Shown here: piece by piece, positions 1 to 5,434 of the stretch | Numbering within the stretch: position 1 is the first letter of the stretch | How the letters are laid out: every line of letters begins with the position of its first letter | Origin: a bacterium | GTDB lineage: Bacteria; Patescibacteriota; Patescibacteriia; Patescibacteriales; JAGXOH01 | Reading direction: 5' to 3' | Assembly (NCBI GenBank): GCA_021106995.1 | Contig: JAIOTG010000052.1 | Location: 1-5,434, forward strand | Length of the DNA: 5,434 nt | Position numbers and translations under genes: made by a program | The notes under the pieces: model-generated | Seen by the model: the letters and a program-made list of their open reading frames with translations, nothing else | Database searches by the model: none | What the model was told of the DNA's origin: nothing

Positions 1-20
1 TAACGTGACAATAAAAAATC

Positions 21-700
21 TTATTTCTTGTCTAACATTTTTTTGCTTTGTTTTCTAAATCTTTCTCTAACTTTCCTTAAATTTATTGCCCGTTTATTAT
101 CTTGTTCCCTTGTTCCGTCTACCCAATGATTTGTAATAAACTCAGAATCTGTACAGTATTCTAATTCATCAGATTTACCTAATATATCTTCCATATATAA
201 TATAAAATTTTCGGTAGTCCTTCTTGTCACCTTGCGCCTAGCATCATCACCCCATATCATTTTTTTCTTTTTTTTAATTTCTGGCCAAGCACTGATTAAA
301 TCTTCTCTTCTAGTGCTTGAATCTATTTCTAAACAATTTTGTTTGCATCTTTTAACATATTGTTTTGAGTAACATAAAATGTCTTAGTGGGAAAATACAA
401 AGGTTTTCCTGTAATAAGAAACCAAATAAAAAATCGGTGCCAATGAGTGCCAAAATTATATTTTATTCTAAACTCTTCAACTTCGTCTGAAAATTCAAAG
501 AAATTACCCTTGCCCTTTTTGGCAAAAGCGTGAAAAAACTCTTTATCACTTTTGAATTTTTTTTCTATAGGTAGTATCCATTTATACTGAATTGCATCCA
601 TGTCGTTTGTAAAATTTTCATCTAAAAAAAGCTTTTCTAAAAAAAGAAAAATATTTATGGCTATGGCGGGCAATTTGGTCGTTTCTTTTTTATTTCCCAT
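21..700 (-). pseudogene. Unknown protein gene broken by one frameshift
   Basis: I do not recognise the family. The first frame starts at 700 and gives 123 residues, ending at a TAG at 329-331. A second frame is open from 383 down to the TAA at 21-23. Reading one T twice just before the TAG joins ...ANKIV to LEIDSSTRREDL..., then a lysine run and MIWGDDARRK..., giving about 226 residues. The join falls inside what reads as one ordered segment (KIVLEIDSSTRREDLISAWP), so a single missing base is the simplest explanation. The protein looks soluble, with a tryptophan- and aromatic-rich stretch near residues 80-105 and a basic C-terminus (RKVRERFRKQSKK). No signal peptide or membrane segment is evident. 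There is no Shine-Dalgarno site before the ATG. It is divergent from the Nmad3 gene. It could be a decayed gene, an assembly error, or two separate short genes. Confidence 0.6.
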
Positions 701-794
701 ATTTATATTTTATCATATTTTATACACCTAAGGTAGGTATTAGAATATAAGTAATTTAACTGTTATCACATTGTTTCTCAGTTAAAGCTAATTC

Positions 795-823
795 TTGTTA
801 TTTTGATATTTTAATGCTAAATT
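795..823 (+). promoter_or_regulatory. Candidate sigma70 promoter for the Nmad3 leader
   Basis: TTGTTA at 795-800 and TAAATT at 818-823 are separated by 17 bases, and a TG at 815-816 gives an extended -10. Each box matches 4 of 6 consensus bases. The predicted start, near 829-831, coincides with the first base of the outer stem of the structured leader, which supports the call. A TTGATA at 803-808 is a rival -35 but its spacing is poor. In DNA this AT-rich, chance matches are common. Confidence 0.4.
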
Positions 824-828
824 ATAAA

Positions 829-967
829 TGTCACACTCAATCGAAAAGTATTATGTTAAGCGCAATATTAGCGCAATACAAGGTTATGCCGAGAAATGGG
901 CAACCTTGTAAACAGTTGGGCATAACCTGCTTGATTGGGTGTGACAACCACAAGGTTGTCCTTTTTT
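829..967 (+). promoter_or_regulatory. Structured leader with competing stems, probable attenuator
   Basis: Outer arms 829-842 and 933-946 pair over 14 positions with one G.T wobble. Inside, segment 1 (ACAAGGTTATGCC, 878-890) pairs with segment 2 (AACCTTGT, 902-909, plus GGC at 899-901) or with segment 3 (GGCATAACCT, 919-928; 10 bp with 881-890). Segment 4 (ACAAGGTTG, 950-958) repeats the start of segment 1 and pairs over 9 bp with segment 2 (901-909). It is also the right half of the terminator at 943-967. Most of these pairings are mutually exclusive, so the RNA can either form or block the terminator. The only gene downstream in the same direction is Nmad3 at 1007, and no plus-strand gene lies upstream in view. 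I match it to no known riboswitch class. A DNA-level role (cruciform, recombination site) remains possible. Confidence 0.55.
943..967 (+). terminator. Rho-independent terminator before Nmad3
   Basis: A perfect 7-bp stem, GACAACC (943-949) and GGTTGTC (954-960), encloses an ACAA loop. It is followed by C and six T (962-967). The T-tract lies only on the plus-strand side, so it acts on rightward transcripts. It sits 39 bases before the Nmad3 start. Since the neighbouring gene to the left is on the minus strand, it most likely terminates the Nmad3 leader itself. Confidence 0.75.
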
Positions 968-1006
968 ATTTTGAGCCTTGTGTAATTTAGTAATTAAGGC
1001 AAAAAA

Positions 1007-1870
1007 ATGAAAATTATTTTCAGTCGTAAAGGCTTTGATTCTTCTGCAGGTGGTTATCCGAGTCCAATTATTAATAATAAACTATTGTCATTGCCCATAC
1101 CAGACGAAAGTGAAAAAAAGGGCTACACCGACCTATGGTGTGATGATATAAATTTTTATCAGACAATGCAACAACTTATTCGTAATGATATTAGATTAAA
1201 TGATAAAAAAATTAAATTAGACAAAAAAACAAAATGTCATTTTGATCCTGATATTGATCGTAACACTTTAAAAAATAGAGAAAAGAATTGGAGGCCAATG
1301 TTTGGGCAAATTGATGGTGCGCAAACTCATTTAAAAAACCAAGACGTTCAGATTGGTGATCTTTTCTTATTTTTTGGTTGGTTTAAATTTACCAAAACCA
1401 CAAAAGAAACAAAAAGGCTTATGTACTGTGGAGATGATAAGCATATAATTTGGGGGTATTTTGAAATTGGTCAAATAATTAAAACAATTAAAGAAAATAA
1501 AGAATATTGGAAAAACTGGGCGTATAATCCTCATATAAAAAATAATCGTTGGCTTAATAATGAAAGCAACACGCTTTATATAGCGAGTAAAAAACTATCT
1601 TTTAATTCTAATTTACCTGGAGCTGGAAAATTTAATTATAGCAAAGGTCTTGTTTTAACAAAAAATGGACATCCAAGAACATATTGGGATTTACCTAAAA
1701 TATTTAAAGGAAAAAATATAAGCCATCATAGTCAAAACTCTTGGCGTATAGTGAACGGAGAGGAATATTTTCAATCTAATCCTATAGGGCAAGAATTTGT
1801 GGTTGAAGATAATAAACAAGTAGAACAATGGGCAATTAATAATATTATAAATAAGCACGGAAAGCTTTAA
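1007..1870 (+). CDS. Nmad3-family putative nucleotide modification protein
   Basis: This 287-residue protein matches my recollection of the Nmad3 family (nucleotide modification associated domain 3), a group predicted from genome context to act in DNA base modification; the chemistry is unproven. Recognisable signatures are the N-terminal SRKGFDS (6-12), PSP (18-20) and LPIP (29-32), then HFDPD (78-82), FGQ with AQTHL (99-109), GDLFLFFGW (117-125), an NTLYIA strand (188-193), and a C-terminal GQEFVVE (261-267). The family's conserved ends are both present, so the gene looks complete and intact. No membrane segment or signal peptide is visible, so it should be cytoplasmic. The start is supported by AAGG at 996-999, seven bases before the ATG. 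Expression is probably controlled by the leader and terminator just upstream. The family call rests on pattern memory, not a search. Confidence 0.8.
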   Translation: MKIIFSRKGFDSSAGGYPSPIINNKLLSLPIPDESEKKGYTDLWCDDINFYQTMQQLIRNDIRLNDKKIKLDKKTKCHFDPDIDRNTLKNREKNWRPMFGQIDGAQTHLKNQDVQIGDLFLFFGWFKFTKTTKETKRLMYCGDDKHIIWGYFEIGQIIKTIKENKEYWKNWAYNPHIKNNRWLNNESNTLYIASKKLSFNSNLPGAGKFNYSKGLVLTKNGHPRTYWDLPKIFKGKNISHHSQNSWRIVNGEEYFQSNPIGQEFVVEDNKQVEQWAINNIINKHGKL

Positions 1871-1922
1871 TAAAGACTTTATTTAGCGCACGGTACGTTG
1901 ATATTATATTGTTGGTTGAATT

Positions 1923-1959
1923 CATTGGGTTGAACAAAAAATCACTGTACGGATAAAAT
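1923..1959 (+). repeat. Degenerate direct repeat, copy 1
   Basis: This copy begins CATTGGGTTGAAC and continues through ATCACTGTACGG to 1959. It matches 2557-2594 in 33 of 38 aligned columns (four substitutions and one indel). Weaker similarity extends left to a TTGG at 1912. ATCACTGTACGG (1941-1952) also forms a 9-of-12 inverted repeat with CGGTACGTTGAT (1891-1902). The two copies flank the 104-residue gene. Confidence 0.7.
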
Positions 1960-1979
1960 AAAATGGGGGGGGATTTTAT
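1958..1979. repeat. G8 tract inside a perfect inverted repeat
   Basis: ATAAAAT (1958-1964) and ATTTTAT (1973-1979) are perfect 7-bp inverted repeats on either side of eight consecutive G (1965-1972). This is a striking run in very AT-rich DNA and is prone to length change by slippage. It lies about 100 bases before the next start codon, outside any ORF. Confidence 0.75.
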
Positions 1980-2040
1980 GTCCTAATTTTACTATTAGAG
2001 AAATAAGAGTAAACTAAATTTATTTATCAAGTCTTAAAAT

Positions 2041-2068
2041 TTGTTTAATAATAATTAAATTTTATAAA
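2041..2068 (+). promoter_or_regulatory. Weak promoter candidate for the 104-residue gene
   Basis: TTGTTT (2041-2046) and TATAAA (2063-2068) are 16 bases apart. The predicted start would lie about five to seven bases before the ATG at 2081, giving a nearly leaderless mRNA. This fits the lack of a Shine-Dalgarno site. The AT richness makes this a low-confidence call. Confidence 0.3.
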
Positions 2069-2080
2069 TAATAAAATTAT

Positions 2081-2395
2081 ATGAAAAAAGCTGAAAAAAT
2101 AGTAAGTGAGTATAAGAAAAAATTTATAGAAAAAAAAGAAGGTTTTTGCTATTACGATGAACTACCATATGACGTTGAGGATATCGAAAATGCATTATGG
2201 GAAATTATATTAGCTACAAGGGATAGTAAAAAGCTAAAAGAATTAAAAAAATTATTTGTTCATTTAATTACTTATTGTATTCCTGATAAAAAGAAATACA
2301 AAGAATATATATCAGTTAAAAAAACGGTTGATGACGCATATAAATTAATTGAAGTAGTAAAAACTAAAAATAAAAAAGAATTAAAAAAATATTAA
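2081..2395 (+). CDS. Hypothetical protein, 104 residues
   Basis: I do not recognise this protein. It is short, lysine- and glutamate-rich, and its heptad-like spacing of hydrophobics (for example AEKIVSEYKKKF, then LWEIILA, LKELKKLFVHLITYC, and DAYKLIEVV) suggests an all-helical soluble fold. A short acidic segment, DELPYDVEDIENA, lies near residues 26-38. No signal peptide, membrane span, zinc motif or helix-turn-helix is evident. The ATG has no Shine-Dalgarno site. The gene stands alone between two copies of a degenerate repeat, with long noncoding DNA on both sides, as if inserted as a unit. It is the least certain of the intact genes, but its orientation and composition fit real coding sequence. 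Nothing visible links it functionally to the modification genes. Confidence 0.6.
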   Translation: MKKAEKIVSEYKKKFIEKKEGFCYYDELPYDVEDIENALWEIILATRDSKKLKELKKLFVHLITYCIPDKKKYKEYISVKKTVDDAYKLIEVVKTKNKKELKKY

Positions 2396-2507
2396 ATTTA
2401 GAGAATTTTTTTTATTGTTTATATAATATCAATTTGTAGTTAAAGATAGTAAATTAGCAAAACAATAGATAATTAAACCAATAAATAGGTTTCAAATAGC
2501 CCTGCAA

Positions 2508-2538
2508 GGCTTCATTTGGCGTTTAGAGTGCCGAAGCC
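2508..2538 (+). other. Bulged hairpin, GC-rich island
   Basis: GGCTTC (2508-2513) pairs with GAAGCC (2533-2538), and GGC (2518-2520) pairs with GCC (2530-2532). This leaves an ATTT bulge and a nine-base loop. It stands out as GC-rich against its surroundings. No T-tract follows, so it is not a standard terminator. It lies just before the second repeat copy. Confidence 0.45.
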
Positions 2539-2556
2539 CCTCGCTTGGCTACAATG

Positions 2557-2594
2557 CATTAGGTTGAACTAAAAAATCACTGCACAGATAGAAT
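2557..2594 (+). repeat. Degenerate direct repeat, copy 2
   Basis: This is the partner of the copy at 1923-1959. It begins CATTAGGTTGAAC and continues through ATCACTGCACAG. It has one extra T relative to copy 1 and four substitutions. Weaker similarity extends left to a TTGG at 2545. With copy 1 it brackets a unit of about 634 bases carrying the 104-residue gene. Confidence 0.7.
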
Positions 2595-2633
2595 TCAATG
2601 TTTTTTTATATTTTTAATTTTGATATTAAAAAT

Positions 2634-2662
2634 TTGAACCAATTAAATTTATATCGTATACT
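2634..2662 (+). promoter_or_regulatory. Sigma70-type promoter for the restriction-modification operon
   Basis: TTGAAC (2634-2639, 4 of 6 consensus) and TATACT (2657-2662, 5 of 6) are exactly 17 bases apart. This is the best promoter match in the window. Transcription would start near 2669-2670, leaving a leader of about 230 bases before the methyltransferase. Confidence 0.5.
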
Positions 2663-2676
2663 TATAGTAGATTATG

Positions 2677-2688
2677 TTAACTAGTTAA
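2677..2688. promoter_or_regulatory. 12-bp perfect palindrome, possible operator
   Basis: TTAACTAGTTAA is a perfect 12-bp palindrome placed 7-19 bases after the predicted transcription start, where a bound dimeric repressor would block initiation or escape. Short AT-rich palindromes occur by chance, and no regulator gene is visible in the window. Confidence 0.35.
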
Positions 2689-2900
2689 ATTTAATATGTC
2701 AAAAGAAGATGAAATACTAATATTAAAATAGGCGTGTTAATTTTTGAATTGCCATCCCAATACATTGAGAAATGGGAAAAATAAAGGAATAATCAAATGT
2801 ATTCGGTTTGGAGAGAGGGGAGATAGGCGGTTTTACCGGAAGGATTTAAAAAAAAGTATTGTTATAATAATTTTAATTTACTTTAAGGTATGGCGGTGAG

Positions 2901-5135
2901 ATGTTCGCTGTTTATTTAATTATGTTAAAGAAACTTACATATTTTTCATTATTTACAGGCGCTGGTGGTTTAGATATTGGTTTTAAAGAGGCGGGATATA
3001 AATCGCTGGGTTCATCCGATCTCATGGACGAATCAGAAGAAATGTTTAAAATGAATTGGCCTAATGAGCCATTTATTAAAAAAGACATTAGAGAATTAAC
3101 TGATAAAGAAATATTAAAAATTACAAAAGGTAAAAAGCCAGACGTTATTATTGGTGGGCCACCATGTCAAGGATTTTCTGTTATGGGTGACAAGAATTCT
3201 TCAGATCCAAGAAATACTTTATTTCAGTCATATGTGAGACTTGTAGAGGGTTTGCGACCAAAGTGTTTTGTATTTGAGAACGTTAAAGGATTTAAGACAA
3301 TGTTTGGAGGAAGATATATTGTTGAGGCTGCTAATTCTTTTGCTTCACTTGGATATGACGTGTATGTAAAGATATTAAATGCAGCAGATTATGGAGTACC
3401 TCAAAACAGACAACGAGTGATATTGGTGGGTACTAGAATTGGTAATAAGTATACTTATCCCAAGCCAACATGTAGAAGCATAGGATGCTTAAAAGAAAAA
3501 GCTAATGTTGAGGAGGCTATTATGGATTTAGTGGACAAGGGGGGTGAAGTTGCGAATCATCTGACTCTTGATCACGGAGATATTGTTGTAAGAAGATATA
3601 AATTGATACCAGAGGGTGGTAAATTACCTCCACCAGAGGAGCTTCCATTAGATATTCGGCGAAAGAATTTTGGTAATACATATATTCGATTACACAGAAA
3701 GAAAAAATCTTCAACTATGGTTCCGGGTAACAATGCTTTTCCTGTTCACCCTACACTAAATAGAAGCCTCACTCCTAGAGAAGCAGCAAGAATACAAACT
3801 TTTCCAGACAATATAAAGTTTTCAGGTAGTAGAAAAATGCAGTGTATACTTGTGGGAAATGCAGTTCCTCCTTTGTTGGGAGCTCATATAGCAAAATCAA
3901 TTAAAGATCATATAAATAGTAAGAATAAAAAAGAAATTGGAAAGGATATATTTGTCGGTAAAAATAGTATGGTAAATTTAAATAAATTAAAAAAGAAGAT
4001 AAAAGGTAATAAAAAGCCATTAACATTCGTTGATCTTTTTTCTGGTGCTGGAGGGATAACAGTGGGCTTTATGGCCGCTGGTTTGAAGCCTTTATTGTGC
4101 TGTGATAACAATAAATATGTTGCAGAAACGCATAGAAAGAATTTTCCAGATATTCCATATATAGAGGATGATCTTTCAACACAAAAAGCAAAGAAATTAA
4201 CCAAAGAATTACTGGATGGTGAAAAAGTAGATATTGTTGTTGGGGGGCCACCTTGTCAGGGTTTTTCAATATTTGGAAATAGAAGATTTGTGAATACGAA
4301 AGATCATGATTCTAAAAAAGATCCAAGAAATGAGCTTGTTTATACTTTTATTGATTATGTAAAACTACTTAATCCAACCTGGTTTATGATGGAGAATGTT
4401 CCTGGTTTTGCAAGTCTTGATAACGGTTCGTTTCTAAAAATTATTATTAAGGATTTGGAAAAAATGGGTTATACTTCTTATGATTATAAAATAATAAATA
4501 CAGCAGATTACGGAGTGCCCCAAACAAGAAAAAGATTTATCTTAATTGGTAATAGAAAAAATCTTACAATACCATGGCCAAAACCAAAATACTTTAAAGA
4601 TCCCGAAGACTGGCAAAAAAAATATAGAACAGTTGGAGAGGTGATAACAGACCTTGCCGCAAAAGGAAGTTATAGTAAAAATCATAATCATGAGCCTATG
4701 AATCATTCTGATTTTATTAAAGAGAGATTTTCTTACATTGAAGAAGGTAAAAAGATGGATTTAGACAAACTTCCTAACCATTTAAAGATTGGAAAAAATA
4801 CCAAAAAACCAATTAAGAATTTTAGCCATATTTACAAAAGACTCGATAGAAATAAGCCTAGCTCCACCATGGTTCCTGGTCATAGTGCTTTTCCGATTCA
4901 TCCTTGGTTAAACCGACAACTGACAGTGAGAGAGGCTGCCAGAATACAGACGCTCCCTGACGATTTAGAGATAGTTGGTTCAAGTATGGAGCAATGTAGG
5001 CAAGTTGGTAATGCTTTTCCAGCAATGGCGGCGGAACATTTTGGTAATTTTTTATCGAAAGCCACTCTAAATAATTGGAGTAATGATAGTATTAGTAATT
5101 TAGCAAAATATAGCTTAATTGATGTAAAAGAATAA
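2901..5135 (+). CDS. Tandem (fused) DNA cytosine-5 methyltransferase
   Basis: The 744-residue protein is two complete C5 methyltransferases in a row; a single enzyme is usually 300-450 residues. Each transfers methyl from S-adenosylmethionine to cytosine C5 in DNA. Domain 1 (about 12-338) has FTGAGG (18-23), GGPPCQGFS with catalytic Cys89, ENV (126-128), QNRQR (168-172), LNRSLTPREAARIQTFPD (286-303) and VGNAVPP (318-324). Domain 2 (about 373-720) has FSGAGG (380-385), GGPPCQGFS with Cys452, ENV (498-500), QTRKR (541-545), LNRQLTVREAARIQTLPD (670-687) and VGNAFP (702-707). All key residues are present in both. A lysine-rich linker spans about 339-372. The two target-recognition regions are related (both contain SSTMVPG and FPxHP), pointing to duplication. 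The start is uncertain: ATG 2901 has GGTGAG directly against it, while Met8 at 2922 fits the family N-terminus better but has no Shine-Dalgarno site. The nuclease gene follows after five bases. Confidence 0.93.
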   Translation: MFAVYLIMLKKLTYFSLFTGAGGLDIGFKEAGYKSLGSSDLMDESEEMFKMNWPNEPFIKKDIRELTDKEILKITKGKKPDVIIGGPPCQGFSVMGDKNSSDPRNTLFQSYVRLVEGLRPKCFVFENVKGFKTMFGGRYIVEAANSFASLGYDVYVKILNAADYGVPQNRQRVILVGTRIGNKYTYPKPTCRSIGCLKEKANVEEAIMDLVDKGGEVANHLTLDHGDIVVRRYKLIPEGGKLPPPEELPLDIRRKNFGNTYIRLHRKKKSSTMVPGNNAFPVHPTLNRSLTPREAARIQTFPDNIKFSGSRKMQCILVGNAVPPLLGAHIAKSIKDHINSKNKKEIGKDIFVGKNSMVNLNKLKKKIKGNKKPLTFVDLFSGAGGITVGFMAAGLKPLLCCDNNKYVAETHRKNFPDIPYIEDDLSTQKAKKLTKELLDGEKVDIVVGGPPCQGFSIFGNRRFVNTKDHDSKKDPRNELVYTFIDYVKLLNPTWFMMENVPGFASLDNGSFLKIIIKDLEKMGYTSYDYKIINTADYGVPQTRKRFILIGNRKNLTIPWPKPKYFKDPEDWQKKYRTVGEVITDLAAKGSYSKNHNHEPMNHSDFIKERFSYIEEGKKMDLDKLPNHLKIGKNTKKPIKNFSHIYKRLDRNKPSSTMVPGHSAFPIHPWLNRQLTVREAARIQTLPDDLEIVGSSMEQCRQVGNAFPAMAAEHFGNFLSKATLNNWSNDSISNLAKYSLIDVKE

Positions 5136-5140
5136 ACTTT

Positions 5141-5434
5141 ATGCCGTTAAATCACGATCAACAATCTAGAAAAGCTGCAAACATAATGCTTGAGGAGTGG
5201 AGATCTGGCAATCATCTAAATGGTATGATTGATTCAGATATTTTTTTAACTAGAAGTCAAGCTAATTTTCCTAGTCCTGATGAATGTTTTTACTCTCCTT
5301 CTAAGGAAAATATAATTTCTATGGAATTTAAGCCAGCAGAATCTGAAACCCCACGTGGTATTTTAACTGGACTTGGTCAGACTATTGCGTATCTTAATAA
5401 GCACGGTGCTTCGTATTTGGTGATTCCTGATATA
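5141..5434 (+). CDS. Putative type II restriction endonuclease, N-terminal part
   Basis: Ninety-eight codons are open from ATG 5141 to the window edge, so the C-terminus is missing. The protein begins MPLNHDQQSRKAANIMLEEW. It contains Pro46-Asp47 and then Glu62-Phe-Lys64, a classic PD-(D/E)xK nuclease spacing, with ENIISMEFKP forming the expected beta strand. RGILTGLGQTIAYL (72-85) would be the helix after the core and ASYLVIPDI (90-98) the next strand. These features together suggest a metal-dependent DNA nuclease. Being five bases behind a methyltransferase on the same strand strongly suggests the restriction half of one operon, cutting the site the methylase protects. The Shine-Dalgarno site is weak, so translation may be coupled to the methylase. 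The family is not identified; another PD-(D/E)xK DNA-binding or repair protein is possible. Confidence 0.7.
   Translation, partial: MPLNHDQQSRKAANIMLEEWRSGNHLNGMIDSDIFLTRSQANFPSPDECFYSPSKENIISMEFKPAESETPRGILTGLGQTIAYLNKHGASYLVIPDI

Larger units (their letters stand above)
2396..2900 (+). other. 505-base noncoding stretch before the restriction-modification genes
   Basis: No ORF of useful length is open on either strand. In order it holds an AT-rich part (2396-2500), a bulged hairpin (2508-2538), the second repeat copy (2557-2594), a promoter (2634-2662) with a palindrome (2677-2688), and a leader of about 230 bases. The leader contains three mini-ORFs: MSKEDEILILK (2696-2731), MYSVWREGR (2797-2826, behind a strong AAAGGA eight bases upstream) and MAVRCSLFI (2890-2919). 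A purine-rich run, GGAGAGAGGGGAGA, lies at 2810-2823. The mini-ORFs may be decayed gene fragments, leader peptides or chance. Confidence 0.5.

Noticed and set aside
329..383. Programmed -1 frameshifting in the minus-strand gene
   Set aside because: No canonical slippery heptamer in the right phase is visible near the TAG; a missing base explains it more simply.
829..2595. The three structured intergenic regions as integron attC sites
   Set aside because: GTTRRRY-type cores exist (GTTGGGC at 915-921, GTTGAAC at 1929-1935 and 2563-2569), but I find no matching RYYYAAC partner at the other end of any of them, and no integrase is in the window.
2697..2900. C-protein regulator gene ahead of the methylase
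   Set aside because: All frames are interrupted within a few codons and no helix-turn-helix pattern is readable.
3520..3714. 64-residue minus-strand ORF
   Set aside because: It lies wholly inside the methylase coding region, opposite conserved sequence of domain 1, and resembles no protein.
3908..4269. Two overlapping minus-strand ORFs (98 and 66 residues)
   Set aside because: They are antisense to the linker and motif I-IV region of the second methylase domain; the hydrophobic runs are reverse readings of lysine- and glutamate-rich codons.
3969..5135. Second methylase domain as a separate gene starting at ATG 3969
   Set aside because: The reading frame is continuous with domain 1 without any stop, and no usable ribosome binding site precedes 3969.
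1..5434. CRISPR array, tRNA or rRNA genes
   Set aside because: No regularly spaced repeats, no tRNA T-arm (GGTTCRAATCC-like) signature and no rRNA-like sequence seen on either strand.

Overview
The window is about 70% A+T by eye and bacterial in layout, with short intergenic regions, sigma70-like promoter motifs, a rho-independent terminator and mostly weak Shine-Dalgarno sites. Stops are TAA or TAG and no gene needs UGA recoding. The sequence does not allow a genus call. The content (a DNA-modification family protein, a restriction-modification pair, unknown small genes and a broken gene) is typical of an accessory or defence region of a low-GC bacterium.

Region by region: 21-700 on the minus strand holds one unknown gene split by a single -1 shift near 330, which would otherwise encode about 226 residues. 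Bases 701-1006 separate it from the divergent Nmad3-family gene at 1007-1870. This gap carries a candidate promoter and a long self-complementary leader ending in an intrinsic terminator, laid out like a transcription attenuator. Bases 1871-2080 hold a degenerate repeat and a G8 tract inside an inverted repeat. An unknown 104-residue gene lies at 2081-2395. Bases 2396-2900 hold a hairpin, a second copy of the repeat, a good promoter with a 12-bp palindrome just downstream, and three very short ORFs in the presumed leader. At 2901-5135 there is one 744-residue protein made of two complete DNA cytosine-5 methyltransferases in tandem. Five bases later, at 5141, begins the N-terminal 98 codons of a protein with a PD...ExK motif, probably the partner restriction endonuclease; it runs off the window.

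Working together: the tandem methyltransferase and the downstream nuclease look like one operon encoding a type II restriction-modification system. Two cytosine-methylating domains on one chain suggest an asymmetric recognition site, one domain per strand; this is inference. Nmad3 proteins were predicted from genome context to act in DNA base modification, so this one may belong to the same defence or modification locus, but it has its own regulatory leader and is not in the same operon. The most interesting parts are the Nmad3 leader, the fused bispecific methyltransferase, and the repeat-flanked cassette between them.
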